From: Chitinophagales bacterium
GTDB taxonomy: Bacteria; Bacteroidota; Bacteroidia; Chitinophagales; Chitinophagaceae
Length of the DNA stretch: 64,000 bases
Assembly: GCA_026936105.1 (NCBI GenBank)
Contig: JAIXKI010000017.1
Location: 1-64,000, forward strand
Reading direction: 5' to 3'
A model generated the notes under the pieces. The model did no database searches. It worked only from the letters and a program-made list of their open reading frames with translations, and was not told the DNA's origin. The position numbers were made by a program, and so were the translations under genes. Of this stretch, positions 27,495-37,832 are shown one piece after another. Each line of letters begins with the position of its first letter. Position 1 is the first letter of the stretch.

Positions 27495-29711
27495 ATGAAA
27501 GCCGTTCTTACTCTCTCTTTGATCCTTGCATCGTATTGTTACGCATTCTCGCAACAGATAAATATGCCTGAAGCCCGTTTTAAACCGGGTGATGAGAAAA
27601 GTTACAGCGCACCTTCGTATGACGACAGTAAATGGCAAACGCTAAAAACGAACAAAGCGTGGGACGATCAGGGCTTTAAAGACCTTGATGGTTACGGGTG
27701 GTACCGCTTTCATGTAGTGATACCGTCTTCATTAAAGGAATCTTCTTTCTGGAAAGATTCACTCCGTCTGAACCTGGCAAAAATTGACGATGCCGATGAA
27801 GTGTATTTCAATGGAAAACTGATCGGGAAGAACGGAGCATTTCCAACAGATCCGGGCGGCTATGTGAGCAAATGGAATGAGCCAAGAGAATTTCACATCA
27901 GTACAAAAGATTCTGCGATACGTTGGGATGCGGAAAACATTATTGCTGTAAGAGTGTATGATGGCGGCGGCATCGGCGGCATATTCGGAAGCACTCCTTT
28001 CATCAATATAATGGACCTGATAGATGGGATCAAGCTCAGTTTCAGAGACGGACATGCGGATGAGAAAGGAAAACTCATCATTCCTTTTGTGGCCACCAAT
28101 AATTTTCAACAACCCGTATCAGGTACACTTAAATTAAAAATCACGGACACTGAAAATGACAAGCTCATCAAATCAGAAGACCGTGAAGTCACGATAACTC
28201 CTGATAAAAATGTGGTAGCTGATCTCGATGTTCCGAAAGACAAGCGTTATGATATAGATGTTGAATTTATTGAAGCCAACACAAAAAAATCGATCAGCGT
28301 CAATAAAGTAACTCCTTACATTCTGACTCCCTTGCCGGCGCTTACGCCAAGGATCAACGGAGCAAAAATATTCGGAGTACGTCCCGGCTCGCCGTTCCTT
28401 TTTAAAATTCCGGCTACCGGCCAGAAGCCTCTCATTTATTCAGTGAAGAACTTACCGGCAGGATTGAAAGTGGACAGCGCCAGCGGCATCATCACCGGAA
28501 AACTGCTGAAAGCAGGAACATATAAAATGACCTTTACCGTAAAAAATAAACTGGGCGTGGCAACAGAATCATTTACGGTGAAATGCGGCAACCTGTTATC
28601 ACTCACTCCACCTATGGGATGGAACAGCTGGAACTGCTGGGGATTAAGTGTAAGCGAAGAAAAAGTGATCAGCTCCGCACAGGCGCTGATCAATAAAGGG
28701 CTCATTGATCACGGTTGGAGCTATATGAACATTGATGACGGATGGGAAGCTGAAAAAAGAAATGAAAAAGGAGAAATCGTTACCAACAGCAAATTTCCCG
28801 ATATGAAAGTGCTGGGCAACTGGCTTCATACACAGGGGTTGAAGTTTGGGATTTATTCTTCTCCGGGGCCAAGAACCTGCGGTGATTTTCTCGGATCATG
28901 GCAACATGAAAAACAGGATGCAGCCACTTATGCTCAATGGGGTGTTGATTATCTAAAATATGACTGGTGCAGTTATGGTGATATTGCAAAAGGCGACACT
29001 TCCCTGACGGCTTATGAAAAGCCTTATAAAGTGATGCAACAGGCCTTGCGTTCGCAAAAAAGAGATATTCACTACAGCCTTTGTCAATACGGGATGAAGA
29101 ATGTGTGGGAATGGGGCGCCAAAGTGGATGGCAATAGCTGGAGGACCACTTACGATATCACAGATACCTGGAATAGCCTTTTTAATATTGGTTTCAGCCA
29201 GACAGTGCAGTATAAATATGCCGGGCCGGGAAGGTGGAATGATCCGGATATGCTGATCGTTGGTATGGTGGGTTGGGGTGAAAACCTTCATCAAACCAGG
29301 CTGACACCCGATGAACAATACACTCATATCAGCCTATGGTGCTTACTGGCTTCTCCGCTGCTCATTGGTTGCGATATCAGCAAAATGGATGACTTCACTC
29401 TTAACCTCCTGTCCAATGATGAAGTGCTGGCAGTGAACCAGGATCCGTTGGGCAAACAGGCAATGCAAATGATCAACAAAGACAGTTACCAGGTGTGGAT
29501 GAAAGAAATGGAAGACGGCAGTTATGCCATAGGAATCTTTAATCTTGATAATAAGTTTCAGACCATTTCGGTAAGCAACTCCGACCTGGGCATTGATTCA
29601 AGAAGTGAAGTGAGGGATCTGTGGCGTCAGAAAGACCTGGGAATTTTCGGCTTCTCCTTTTCAACCAAAGTGCCGCCACATGGAGTTACGTTGATCCGTG
29701 TTCAGAAATAG
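27495..29711 (+). CDS. GH27 alpha-galactosidase with N-terminal accessory domains
   Basis: From the ATG at 27495 the product is 738 residues: signal peptide (ending AFSQ), a galactose-binding-like beta domain (about 20-170), an Ig-like domain pair including LPAGLKVDSASGIITGKL (about 290-370) and a GH27 (alpha/beta)8 barrel (about 375-640). The barrel has PPMGWNSWNCWG, YMNIDDGWE, the nucleophile Asp in YLKYDWCSYG and the acid/base Asp in RWNDPDMLIVG. It removes terminal alpha-galactose from plant or other glycans, probably in the periplasm. Monocistronic. Confidence 0.93.
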   Translation: MKAVLTLSLILASYCYAFSQQINMPEARFKPGDEKSYSAPSYDDSKWQTLKTNKAWDDQGFKDLDGYGWYRFHVVIPSSLKESSFWKDSLRLNLAKIDDADEVYFNGKLIGKNGAFPTDPGGYVSKWNEPREFHISTKDSAIRWDAENIIAVRVYDGGGIGGIFGSTPFINIMDLIDGIKLSFRDGHADEKGKLIIPFVATNNFQQPVSGTLKLKITDTENDKLIKSEDREVTITPDKNVVADLDVPKDKRYDIDVEFIEANTKKSISVNKVTPYILTPLPALTPRINGAKIFGVRPGSPFLFKIPATGQKPLIYSVKNLPAGLKVDSASGIITGKLLKAGTYKMTFTVKNKLGVATESFTVKCGNLLSLTPPMGWNSWNCWGLSVSEEKVISSAQALINKGLIDHGWSYMNIDDGWEAEKRNEKGEIVTNSKFPDMKVLGNWLHTQGLKFGIYSSPGPRTCGDFLGSWQHEKQDAATYAQWGVDYLKYDWCSYGDIAKGDTSLTAYEKPYKVMQQALRSQKRDIHYSLCQYGMKNVWEWGAKVDGNSWRTTYDITDTWNSLFNIGFSQTVQYKYAGPGRWNDPDMLIVGMVGWGENLHQTRLTPDEQYTHISLWCLLASPLLIGCDISKMDDFTLNLLSNDEVLAVNQDPLGKQAMQMINKDSYQVWMKEMEDGSYAIGIFNLDNKFQTISVSNSDLGIDSRSEVRDLWRQKDLGIFGFSFSTKVPPHGVTLIRVQK

Positions 29712-29835
29712 AAGAATAGAAACAAGCAACCTTAAAGTAATGGGAAGTTGAAGACCGGAAAATATAAATCTCTTTAATTTCACATGGGTTTTCAAACCAA
29801 ATAACCTTTATCCCTTTTTTTTAATGACCAGCAAC

Positions 29836-30555
29836 ATGACAAAACTCTCAGTGAACATTAACAAATTCGCCACGCTGCGTAATTCAAGAGGAGGCAATAA
29901 CCCTGATGTAGTGAAAGCAGCAGTAGATGCTCAACAGTTCGGCGCTGATGGAGTCACGGTTCATCCAAGGCCGGATGAAAGGCATATACGTTATAATGAT
30001 GTCCGTGAAATAAAGAAGATCATCACTACCGAATTCAATATAGAAGGAAATTGCACGGAACAAAAATTCGTTGACCTGGTACTGGAAGTAAAACCCAATC
30101 AGGTAACATTAGTGCCTGATGCTTTAGGGCAACTTACCTCCGATCACGGATGGGATACGGTAAAAAACAAAAACTATCTTATTGATATCATTAAAGTATT
30201 CAAGAATGCAGGCATTCGTGTATCCATATTTATAGATCCTGTCATTGAGATGATCGAAGGCGCTGCTGCCACCGGCACCGACCGTGTTGAATTATACACC
30301 GAAGCCTATGCCAGTCATTATAAGAACGGGGAAAGAGACACAGCCGTCAAACCTTATGTGGATGCAGCAAAAAAAGTAAAAGAATTAGGGATGGGTTTGA
30401 ATGCGGGCCATGACCTTGATCTAAATAATTTAAAATTCTTCAAACAGAATATTCCCTGGCTGGATGAAGTGAGCATCGGCCATGCACTGATCTGCGATGC
30501 CCTCTATTTCGGATTTGAGAATACCATACAACTTTATAAAAGACAGTTGATGTAA
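29836..30555 (+). CDS. pdxJ: Pyridoxine 5'-phosphate synthase
   Basis: The product is 239 residues from the ATG at 29836 (MTKLSVNINKFATLRNSRGG); an ATG 12 nt upstream is possible. PdxJ condenses 1-deoxyxylulose 5-phosphate with 3-amino-2-oxopropyl phosphate to make pyridoxine phosphate. Signatures are GADGVTVHPRPDERHIRYNDV, FNIEGNCTEQKF, VTLVPDALGQLTSDHGWD, RVELYTEAYA and LNAGHDLDLNNL. Length is standard. It is flanked by unrelated genes and appears monocistronic. Confidence 0.96.
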   Translation: MTKLSVNINKFATLRNSRGGNNPDVVKAAVDAQQFGADGVTVHPRPDERHIRYNDVREIKKIITTEFNIEGNCTEQKFVDLVLEVKPNQVTLVPDALGQLTSDHGWDTVKNKNYLIDIIKVFKNAGIRVSIFIDPVIEMIEGAAATGTDRVELYTEAYASHYKNGERDTAVKPYVDAAKKVKELGMGLNAGHDLDLNNLKFFKQNIPWLDEVSIGHALICDALYFGFENTIQLYKRQLM

Positions 30556-30578
30556 GTCAGTTCTTTACTTTTATCCCT

Positions 30579-33014
30579 TTAACGGATCAGAGTAATATTA
30601 CCTTTCTTGAAAATTGTTTTACCGGTATAATCTATACCCTGCGCCATATACACGTAACTCCCGGTGGATTGAAGAGAGCCGCTGATGGTTCCGTCCCATC
30701 CCTTGCCCATTTCTGAAGCGCTGAAAACAAGCTGGCCCCAACGATTGTAGATCCTGAAATAATTTAACTGGGAAATACCGACGCATATCGGCCTGATGAT
30801 ATCATTCTTGCCATCATTATTCGGAGTAAATGCCGATGGAACAAAAATATCGGGCGGAGTTTTGAATACGGTCACTTTGATATCATCTTCACCATAACAG
30901 CCTGCAATGTCCGTGGCCCTTACCTTGTAAATAATATAATCTCCCATTTCCGGTCCTAAGGTTGTCACCGGGTCAGGAATGTTTGTAAAATTCAATCCAG
31001 TGCCGGGGGCCCAGTTGAAAATATTGGCAGAAGGGACATTGACACTTGCATTCAATTGCAGCGGCTGCCCTGCTACAATAGAGGTGTCATTTCCTGCAAA
31101 TACTATAATAGGAGGAGAAACATCAACATGAAAAGTATCTATATAAGGATTAGGGCATCCAGCATTATAAACGGTCAGCACATAATCCATGCTATTAGGC
31201 GGAAACGCCGTTGCATTAATGTTATACGGAATAGTGCTTACCGCTCCCGATCCCTGATTCTGCATGGTATTCGAATTGGACCATGAGTAGCTGGTGCCTA
31301 TATTGACCGTTGCACGGATCGGAGTGGATGCTCCATAACAGATCATGTTGCTCGCAGGATTGATAGTGGCATCCGGATAATGAGTGTCATAATAATTAAT
31401 CACGGCAACATCACTGAATAACATAAGGCAGACACCGTTTGAAACCATGGCTTTGTAATAAACAGTGGAAGTGATATTGTTTACCACCAAAAAAGAATCC
31501 GCATTGGCAAAATTGTTCCAGTGAACCCCGTCATCGGACATTGACCAGTAGATTACCCTGCCTCTGTTACCTGTCAACTCAAGCCTGACACTATTTGGCT
31601 GCCCTGCGCATATATCAGTTACAGCCGGGACTAGCGCTCCCGGTATTGTATTCGGATCAACAGTAATCGTTGCCACCGCACTGGTATCAATGGTGCAGGT
31701 GCTTCCATTTTGTATCACTGCGGCAAAACGCGTGGTTGTAGTCAGATTCTCTACATTATAGGTATGACTGGTGTTGGCAATGGCTGTCCAGTTGGTTCCG
31801 TCCTTTGTTGACACCCATCCGAGGATATTTCCCACTTCTCCGGTTAACACCAGGTCGGTATTATTATAATGCTCACAAACCGTGATGTCATCCAATACCT
31901 GTCCTGCCACTGTGGGAGGTGTAGTGGTCACATCCAGTGTATCCCTGAGGTCTGCGCAACTGTTTTTTTCATGAACGGTGATCACACCCCCATTGTTTCC
32001 GACAGCAACCTGTATGATATTTGAATTTACGCCTGACTTAATAGTCCATCCCGCAGGAACAGTCCAGTTATAAGTTCCGTTTGTCAAAGCAGGAACCGAA
32101 TATTCCAATATGCTGTTAGTACATGCTACAGGGCTGCCGCTGATCTGAAGTCCAGCACAATTATTTCTTAAAGCAACATAAGCATACGCAAAGTGAGCGC
32201 CGGGCACACAATTATCTGCCTCAAAGGTCAGGCTCACTGTCCTGCCGCGATAAGCTGACAGGTCAAATGTAACTTCTGTCCAGCTCTTTGTCCATACATC
32301 CTGAAGGTAAACGCCGCCACCTCCCGAAATTCCTGCATGAGAATAAAAGAAAACAGGACTTAATTTGAATCCATTGGCCAGCGCAGCCGCAGTGTCCAAA
32401 GTAGCTCCTGTGGAGCTTGGTCCGCTACTGCTGGCATCATTCAATGTAGGAATAAAATATTCAGGAGAAGCACAGGTCACCACACTGTCGGGTGTGGTCA
32501 CTGTGGCTTTGAACAAAGGTTGTATGATTGAATTATGAGTTCCGTTCTCCAATACCATTGCATAGGCATAGGTCATTGTGTAAGGAACATTGGCCGGACC
32601 AGCAGGCACATTGACCTGGTATGTAATAGCCCTGGTAAACCCCCCGGGATTAGGAACGTTTCCATGAAGATCCCATGAAGTGGCATCAGAACCAAGTTTG
32701 ATCGAATACCCGTAAGAATATCCGTTAATGACCGGTATAGTGGGAAATCCTCCATATTTATCCAGTGAGTTTGAAGTGATCACCTGAACACCAATCGTAG
32801 AGATACTATATTCGGGGAGCGACATCACACCGGTATTAGGTAAAGGATAGCTCTTTGTTGCACCGTTCACCAAGCCTGTTTGTGCCGACCAAAAAGAAAG
32901 ATCTCCTGTTGAAAAATTAATATTTGCAGGACAATTTTGAAACTGGGAAAAAACCGGCATGGTAAACAAAAACGGAGCAGCAAATACACTAAATATTTTC
33001 AATGCTTTACCCAT
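30579..33014 (-). CDS. Large secreted protein with T9SS type B (gliding) C-terminal domain
   Basis: I chose the ATG at 33014 (MGKALKIFSVFA), giving 811 residues with a signal peptide ending VFSQ; the frame is open to 33134. The protein is a string of beta-sandwich, PKD/Ig-like modules rich in Thr, Asn and Gly, with WTVPAGWTIKSG and repeated ATITVDP-type strands. The last 95 residues contain FVPSAFTPNNDGKNDIIRP, FRIYNRWGQLVF and GSYVYMAQGIDYTGK, the gliding-motility-associated C-terminal domain used for export by the type IX system. It is probably a surface adhesin. No enzyme motif is visible. Confidence 0.9.
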   Translation of the reverse strand: MGKALKIFSVFAAPFLFTMPVFSQFQNCPANINFSTGDLSFWSAQTGLVNGATKSYPLPNTGVMSLPEYSISTIGVQVITSNSLDKYGGFPTIPVINGYSYGYSIKLGSDATSWDLHGNVPNPGGFTRAITYQVNVPAGPANVPYTMTYAYAMVLENGTHNSIIQPLFKATVTTPDSVVTCASPEYFIPTLNDASSSGPSSTGATLDTAAALANGFKLSPVFFYSHAGISGGGGVYLQDVWTKSWTEVTFDLSAYRGRTVSLTFEADNCVPGAHFAYAYVALRNNCAGLQISGSPVACTNSILEYSVPALTNGTYNWTVPAGWTIKSGVNSNIIQVAVGNNGGVITVHEKNSCADLRDTLDVTTTPPTVAGQVLDDITVCEHYNNTDLVLTGEVGNILGWVSTKDGTNWTAIANTSHTYNVENLTTTTRFAAVIQNGSTCTIDTSAVATITVDPNTIPGALVPAVTDICAGQPNSVRLELTGNRGRVIYWSMSDDGVHWNNFANADSFLVVNNITSTVYYKAMVSNGVCLMLFSDVAVINYYDTHYPDATINPASNMICYGASTPIRATVNIGTSYSWSNSNTMQNQGSGAVSTIPYNINATAFPPNSMDYVLTVYNAGCPNPYIDTFHVDVSPPIIVFAGNDTSIVAGQPLQLNASVNVPSANIFNWAPGTGLNFTNIPDPVTTLGPEMGDYIIYKVRATDIAGCYGEDDIKVTVFKTPPDIFVPSAFTPNNDGKNDIIRPICVGISQLNYFRIYNRWGQLVFSASEMGKGWDGTISGSLQSTGSYVYMAQGIDYTGKTIFKKGNITLIR

Positions 33015-33231
33015 GGGCACTTCAAAAAATCTGAATATTGAAATTACCAAAAAATAGCCGAAATACAGCATGAAGGCTGCTAAATGTCCCGGTAGAAATT
33101 CAAACGGGTGAAATGATGTTTTATTTCCTTCCAAACCAACAGTTTCTGAAAGTAAAAATACCTATGCTCTAAAGAATGGCTCTTGATCCCCCGGATTTTG
33201 CCCTTAATAAAGAAATCATCAAAGTAATATA

Positions 33232-33957
33232 CTATACCAATTCTTTATCCAGCCTGAGCGCTTGGGGAAATAAAATATTATTCTCCAGGTGAATGTGCCG
33301 GTGAAGGTTGGATTCAAATTCTTTAAAAAAATTCATCAGGCTTGAAAGCGAAGCATCATTATTGAATTGCAGTGTATGATCTTTGGTCAGCTCTGCTATC
33401 TTATTAAAATCTTCTCCCTGTCTGGTGTGCTCATGGGTAAGCATGTCAACAGGTTTTTCAGCTGATCTGGTCATAGGCGGCCTGACAAAGGGTTTATTAT
33501 TCCTCAATGCATTAGCCATCTTTTTTATGTAGGGAAATAAAATAAGCTCTTCTTTTTTCTGATGAACGACGATCTCGCCGGCAACTGTATTGAAAAGTTT
33601 TTTTACTTCTTCCAGTTCCGGAAGTTGTGCACTCAAAGCCTGGCATACTTTCTCCAGTTCATGTTTTATGATCTGAATTTGTTTTTCCGCATATTTATGA
33701 TGCGTTTCCACAATATAGTCTGCAAGCACACCCAGGTCCCATGAATTAAAATCGGAATCTTTTTCCACAGCGCCTTCACTCACTTTTGCAATTTCATTTT
33801 TCAGAGCGGCTAAATCCAGATTTTGTTCATCTGCCGCTTCTCTGAAATTTCTTTTACCATGATTGTAATAGTCAACTTTATATTTTTCAAAAACAGAGCA
33901 GGTGCGTGGATCTTCTGCCGCAATCTGGCCGAGTGTCAGTTCTTCAATATTTTCCAT
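33232..33957 (-). CDS. RIC/ScdA-like di-iron repair protein lacking N-terminal cysteines
   Basis: The 241-residue product has a DUF542-type N-terminal domain (about residues 1-60) and a hemerythrin-like four-helix bundle (about 80-235). Di-iron ligands are plausible in YIVETHHKYAEK, EIVVHQKKEELILFPYI, MLTHEHTRQGEDF and LHRHIHLENNILFP. The family repairs oxidised or nitrosylated iron-sulfur clusters. In usual members the N-terminal domain has DFCCGG; here it reads DYYNHGK with no cysteine, and the later EAC is EAA. The di-iron part should work; any cysteine-based step is lost. Confidence 0.85.
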   Translation of the reverse strand: MENIEELTLGQIAAEDPRTCSVFEKYKVDYYNHGKRNFREAADEQNLDLAALKNEIAKVSEGAVEKDSDFNSWDLGVLADYIVETHHKYAEKQIQIIKHELEKVCQALSAQLPELEEVKKLFNTVAGEIVVHQKKEELILFPYIKKMANALRNNKPFVRPPMTRSAEKPVDMLTHEHTRQGEDFNKIAELTKDHTLQFNNDASLSSLMNFFKEFESNLHRHIHLENNILFPQALRLDKELV

Positions 33958-34135
33958 GATAATAAAACTACAAACAATTGCCCATCAGGTTTTCGTGCCT
34001 GTTTACTCATTCGGGAAAATTTTATCAGGAAGATGAATACTTTCGACAGCAATAAATGAAAACCAAAAAGAAATCAATAACTGAGATGTGAAAATAAAAG
34101 ATCGGTTACACTAAGATGAATAATGAATCTGCCTT

Positions 34136-35239
34136 TTAGTTACAACCTAATAACTCGCAAAGTTTGCTTTCGAGGTCTGGACCGCGGAGATCACGGGCCA
34201 CTATTTTCCCATTGGGATCCACCAGCATGTTCTTGGGTATCTGCTGCACATGATACAATACAGCCGCCGCATTATTCCAGTATTGCAGGTCGCTGACATG
34301 TGTCCAGGTCAGTTTATCATTGTGAATGGCATCCAGCCATTTTGTTTTGTCGCCGGGGCGGTCAAGCGAAACTCCCAGAACAGTAAAATTTTTATCCTTA
34401 AATTTATTAAAACTTGCCACTACATTAGGATTTTCCAGCCGGCAGGGGCGGCACCAGCTTGCCCAGAAATCCACCAGCACATATTTCCCCCTGAAGGATG
34501 ACAATGCAACCGGGGCACCGCTGGTATCCGGCTGGGTAAAATCAATGGCATCAGTTCCGATGGCCCCCACTTTATTGTAAGCAATATATTTTCCGAGTGA
34601 AGTTCCAATGTCTGACTTGCGAACAGCATCATCCAGTTTGTCATAACGTTTCTCCAATAATGAAACATCATCTTTGAACTGAGTCGTAACATATAAAACA
34701 AAAGGTGAAACAATGGATTTCGGATGCCCGTTTATATAACTATCCACTGCCGATTGTATCTGATCCTGTGTGGCAAAATAAATGGTCAGCAAAGAATCCC
34801 TGCCCGGGCCGCCCTGCATGGAATTGATGGTGGATGCCAGAGCATTTTGCTGACGAACCAGCGGATCGAATAATTCCTGAAACTCTTTGAAGTCTTTTTG
34901 GGAAGCTGATCCTTTCACTTCAAGTTTATCCAGCATATTGGCGTCGCCTGTTATGCTGATCTTGCTGTTTTCCAGATAAAACTGGAACTGATTATTTCCT
35001 CCAAATGAAATAGCATATAAACCCGGCTCTGGCACAGATCCTTTCAATGTGAAAACTCCGTTTGTAATGATGCCTTTAACAAGATCTGCCTTGGTGTTAC
35101 CGTTGACGATCGTCACTTCAGTGCCATTGGCAAGGTTGGCGATCTTGCCGGTGATCTCAAAACCATCATCATTTTTCTGCCCCAATGCAAATACCGGTAC
35201 GAATAAAAATAGGTTCAGTAAAAGTTTTATCGTTTTCAT
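34136..35239 (-). CDS. TlpA-like thiol-disulfide oxidoreductase with DUF4369-like domain
   Basis: The 367-residue product has a signal peptide (about 1-20), a beta-rich DUF4369-like domain (about 25-115, with FEITGKIANLANGTEVTIV), a helical linker and a C-terminal thioredoxin fold (about 235-367). The active site is WASWCRPCRLEN (CxPC form with Arg), followed by FTVLGVSLDRPGDKTKW and the cis-Pro region QQIPKNMLVDPNGKI. This arrangement is common in Bacteroidota periplasmic reductants for cytochrome c or sulfhydryl maintenance. Monocistronic, just downstream of the trp operon end. Confidence 0.92.
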   Translation of the reverse strand: MKTIKLLLNLFLFVPVFALGQKNDDGFEITGKIANLANGTEVTIVNGNTKADLVKGIITNGVFTLKGSVPEPGLYAISFGGNNQFQFYLENSKISITGDANMLDKLEVKGSASQKDFKEFQELFDPLVRQQNALASTINSMQGGPGRDSLLTIYFATQDQIQSAVDSYINGHPKSIVSPFVLYVTTQFKDDVSLLEKRYDKLDDAVRKSDIGTSLGKYIAYNKVGAIGTDAIDFTQPDTSGAPVALSSFRGKYVLVDFWASWCRPCRLENPNVVASFNKFKDKNFTVLGVSLDRPGDKTKWLDAIHNDKLTWTHVSDLQYWNNAAAVLYHVQQIPKNMLVDPNGKIVARDLRGPDLESKLCELLGCN

Positions 35240-35305
35240 TGATCTGTTTTATTGAAAGCAAACGCAAATTTACAAAACAGCCTTCAAGGATAAAAGCCCC
35301 GGTTG

Positions 35306-36070
35306 TTAAATGAATGAAAGGAAATTCCGGGCGGCTATGGCGGGATCAGGGTTCTTTTCCAATGCTTTAATAAAAGCGCTGCCGATTATGGCTCCGTTCG
35401 CATGGGCACAGGCTGCTTCAAAACTATCCTTATCCCGGATGCCAAAGCCTACCATAACCGGGTTTTTCAGTTTCATATTTTTCAGCCGTCCAAGATATCG
35501 TTCCATGGAAGCCATGTCTTTGTTGTTGCCGGTGGTTGAAGAAGAAGAAACGGCATATAAAAAACCCGAGCTGAGTTCATCCAGTTTCCTGACCCGCTGC
35601 TCAGATGTTTCGGGTGTGACGAGAAAAACAAAATCCAATCCATATTTTTTTATAATGGCTCCGTACTCAGTCTCATATTCGTATTCGGGAAGGTCGGGAA
35701 GGATCAGCCCGTCAATTCCTGCATCAGCAGCATCGGCACAAAATTTTTCAAACCTGTATTGAAGAACAGGATTCATGTAGCCCATCAGTAAAACCGGAAT
35801 AGATATCTCCTTTCTGAAATCTTTTATCTGCTCAAAAAGTTTTTTTATGGTCATCCCGTTTTTCAATGCCGCCATGCTGCTTTGCTGGATCACCGGGCCA
35901 TCCGCCAGCGGATCGCTGTATGGAATTCCCAGCTCGATCATATCCGCTCCGCTCTCCTGCAACGATTTCATCACCTCAAGCGTGGAATCCAAATGAGGAA
36001 ATCCTGCAGTAAAATAAATGCTGAGAACCTTTTCTTTTTTTCTATCAAACATCTGAGAAATTCTGCTCAT
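35306..36070 (-). CDS. trpA: Tryptophan synthase alpha subunit
   Basis: The 254-residue TIM barrel cleaves indole-3-glycerol phosphate and passes indole to TrpB. Motifs include MIELGIPYSDPLADGPVIQ (catalytic Glu and Asp), LILPDLPEYEYE, VFLVTPETSEQR and GFGIRDKDS with the phosphate loop. Last gene of the trp operon; its ATG is 2 nt behind the stop of a small lipoprotein gene, so read-through translation is likely. Confidence 0.97.
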   Translation of the reverse strand: MSRISQMFDRKKEKVLSIYFTAGFPHLDSTLEVMKSLQESGADMIELGIPYSDPLADGPVIQQSSMAALKNGMTIKKLFEQIKDFRKEISIPVLLMGYMNPVLQYRFEKFCADAADAGIDGLILPDLPEYEYETEYGAIIKKYGLDFVFLVTPETSEQRVRKLDELSSGFLYAVSSSSTTGNNKDMASMERYLGRLKNMKLKNPVMVGFGIRDKDSFEAACAHANGAIIGSAFIKALEKNPDPAIAARNFLSFI

Positions 36071-36072
36071 GT

Positions 36073-36438
36073 TTATGGGCTTGTTGGAATAATAACGAAT
36101 GTGTTCCCGTCAATCGTAAGAAAATTATACCGGGGATAAGTATCAATATCCAGGGTGATATGAAACCGGGATCTTTTTTCAGATGTTGCTGCATTGAACT
36201 GAACGACCACCGTGTCACCCTGTCTTTTAAAGATCACATTATCTTTTGAAAAGTTGCCGGGCAGACATTTATCAAATTCATACCGCTCGCCAAGGATATT
36301 GGAATCCATTTTCAGTTTATCCGACAGGCCGGAACAATCATCCGATACTTTTTCTATTTCAATTTTATGTTTAAAATATTCCGAGTCCTTGCAGGAAGCA
36401 AAACAGAACACGAGAAACAAAAAAATAACTTTATTCAT
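36073..36438 (-). CDS. Small lipoprotein embedded between trpB and trpA
   Basis: The 121-residue product starts [16 protein letters not shown], a lipoprotein signal with lipobox FASC. The mature part is acidic to neutral with two further cysteines (DDCSGL and FDKCLPGNF) and a beta-rich end. I do not recognise the family. It overlaps the trpB 3' end by 8 nt and ends 2 nt before trpA, so it is translated as part of the operon. An envelope protein in a biosynthetic operon is odd; it may be a hitchhiker or a sensor of amino-acid state. Confidence 0.72.
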   Translation of the reverse strand: MNKVIFLFLVFCFASCKDSEYFKHKIEIEKVSDDCSGLSDKLKMDSNILGERYEFDKCLPGNFSKDNVIFKRQGDTVVVQFNAATSEKRSRFHITLDIDTYPRYNFLTIDGNTFVIIPTSP

Positions 36439-37669
36439 GGCTCATTGATTTCATGTAGGTCTCCAGGTCCTTATCTCCCCTGCCGCTCAGGCAAATGACT
36501 ACTACATCTGTCCTGTTGAAACGGATCTTTTTCAATGCGGCAAGTGCATGAGCGCTTTCTAATGCAGGAATGATGCCTTCCAGCTTTGCCAGTTCAAAGG
36601 CTGCATCCAAAGCTTCATCATCGGTGGCATTCAGAAAAGTTGCTCTTCCTGTTTCATACAGGTGTGCATGCATCGGCCCGATACCCGGATAATCCAATCC
36701 TGCCGAGATACTGTGCGGCTCCACTACCTGCCCGTCTTCCGTTTGCATCACCAGGCTTTTACTGCCATGCAACACTCCCGGTCTTCCGAGTTGTGTAGTG
36801 GCTGCACTGTGCCCGCTGTTCACTCCCAATCCTGCTGCTTCCACGGCATACAGTTGCACAGACACTTCATCGAGGAAATGATAAAAAGCTCCGGCAGCAT
36901 TGCTGCCGCCACCCACACAGGCAATGACATGAGTGGGATATTCGCTTCCTTCTTTTCCTTCTGTTTTTGTTTTTTCTTTCAACTGCCATTTGATCTCTTC
37001 ACTGATCACACTCTGAAATCTTGCTACCATATCCGGATAAGGATGCGGCCCCACCACGCTGCCGATGATATAATGTGTATCTTCCGGATGATTAATCCAA
37101 TCCCTTATTGCTTCGTTGGTGGCATCTTTCAATGTCTTGCTTCCGCTGGTAGCCGGTATCACCGTGGCGCCAAGCATTTTCATCCTTGCCACATTCGGCG
37201 CCTGGCGTTCCATATCTTTTTCTCCCATATACACCACGCAGGGAATCCCTTTCAGGGCACACACCGTTGCCGTTGCCACACCATGCTGCCCTGCGCCTGT
37301 TTCTGCAATGATTCTTTTCTTCCCAAGCCGGATTGCCAGCAATATTTGTCCAATCGTGTTATTGATCTTATGAGCCCCGGTATGGCAGAGATCCTCCCTC
37401 TTCAGATAAATATTCGTTTTGTATTTTTCACTCAACCGCTTTGCAAAATACAAGGGAGTGGGCCTTCCTACATAATCTTTCAACAGGCCGTGATATTCTT
37501 TCTGAAATTCCGGCTCATAGATGAGCGACAAATATTTTTCTTTCAGCTCTTCCACATTCCGGTGCAGCATTTCAGGAATATAAGCTCCGCCAAAATTTCC
37601 GTAATACCCGAAAATATTCGGCTGCCTATATGTACCCCTGTTCAGTAAAATGTTTCTGTTTATCATCAA
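36431..37669 (-). CDS. trpB: Tryptophan synthase beta subunit
   Basis: The 412-residue PLP enzyme joins indole and serine. Signatures are [33 protein letters not shown] (Schiff-base Lys), [36 protein letters not shown] and [14 protein letters not shown]. The start at 37669 gives two Met codons in a row; either may be used. It overlaps the following lipoprotein gene and is separated from trpF by 163 nt without a visible gene. Confidence 0.97.
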   Translation of the reverse strand: MMINRNILLNRGTYRQPNIFGYYGNFGGAYIPEMLHRNVEELKEKYLSLIYEPEFQKEYHGLLKDYVGRPTPLYFAKRLSEKYKTNIYLKREDLCHTGAHKINNTIGQILLAIRLGKKRIIAETGAGQHGVATATVCALKGIPCVVYMGEKDMERQAPNVARMKMLGATVIPATSGSKTLKDATNEAIRDWINHPEDTHYIIGSVVGPHPYPDMVARFQSVISEEIKWQLKEKTKTEGKEGSEYPTHVIACVGGGSNAAGAFYHFLDEVSVQLYAVEAAGLGVNSGHSAATTQLGRPGVLHGSKSLVMQTEDGQVVEPHSISAGLDYPGIGPMHAHLYETGRATFLNATDDEALDAAFELAKLEGIIPALESAHALAALKKIRFNRTDVVVICLSGRGDKDLETYMKSMSHE

Positions 37670-37832
37670 TCATTTTATTTTTTGTTACCGGTCTCAGTGC
37701 TGCTATCATCGCCTGTTGTGCTTGCCACCCATAACTAAAAAAACGGAGAATGTGGGCTACTCACTTTACAGTTCCGTTCGCTTCTCAACTGCTCTGATAG
37801 GCAGGAAGGCCTGCAAAGCCGGCTCAACAATA

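Noticed and set aside
36662-37648. 328-codon plus-strand open frame
   Set aside because: Antisense to trpB with Cys/His-rich low-quality sequence; trpB is certain.
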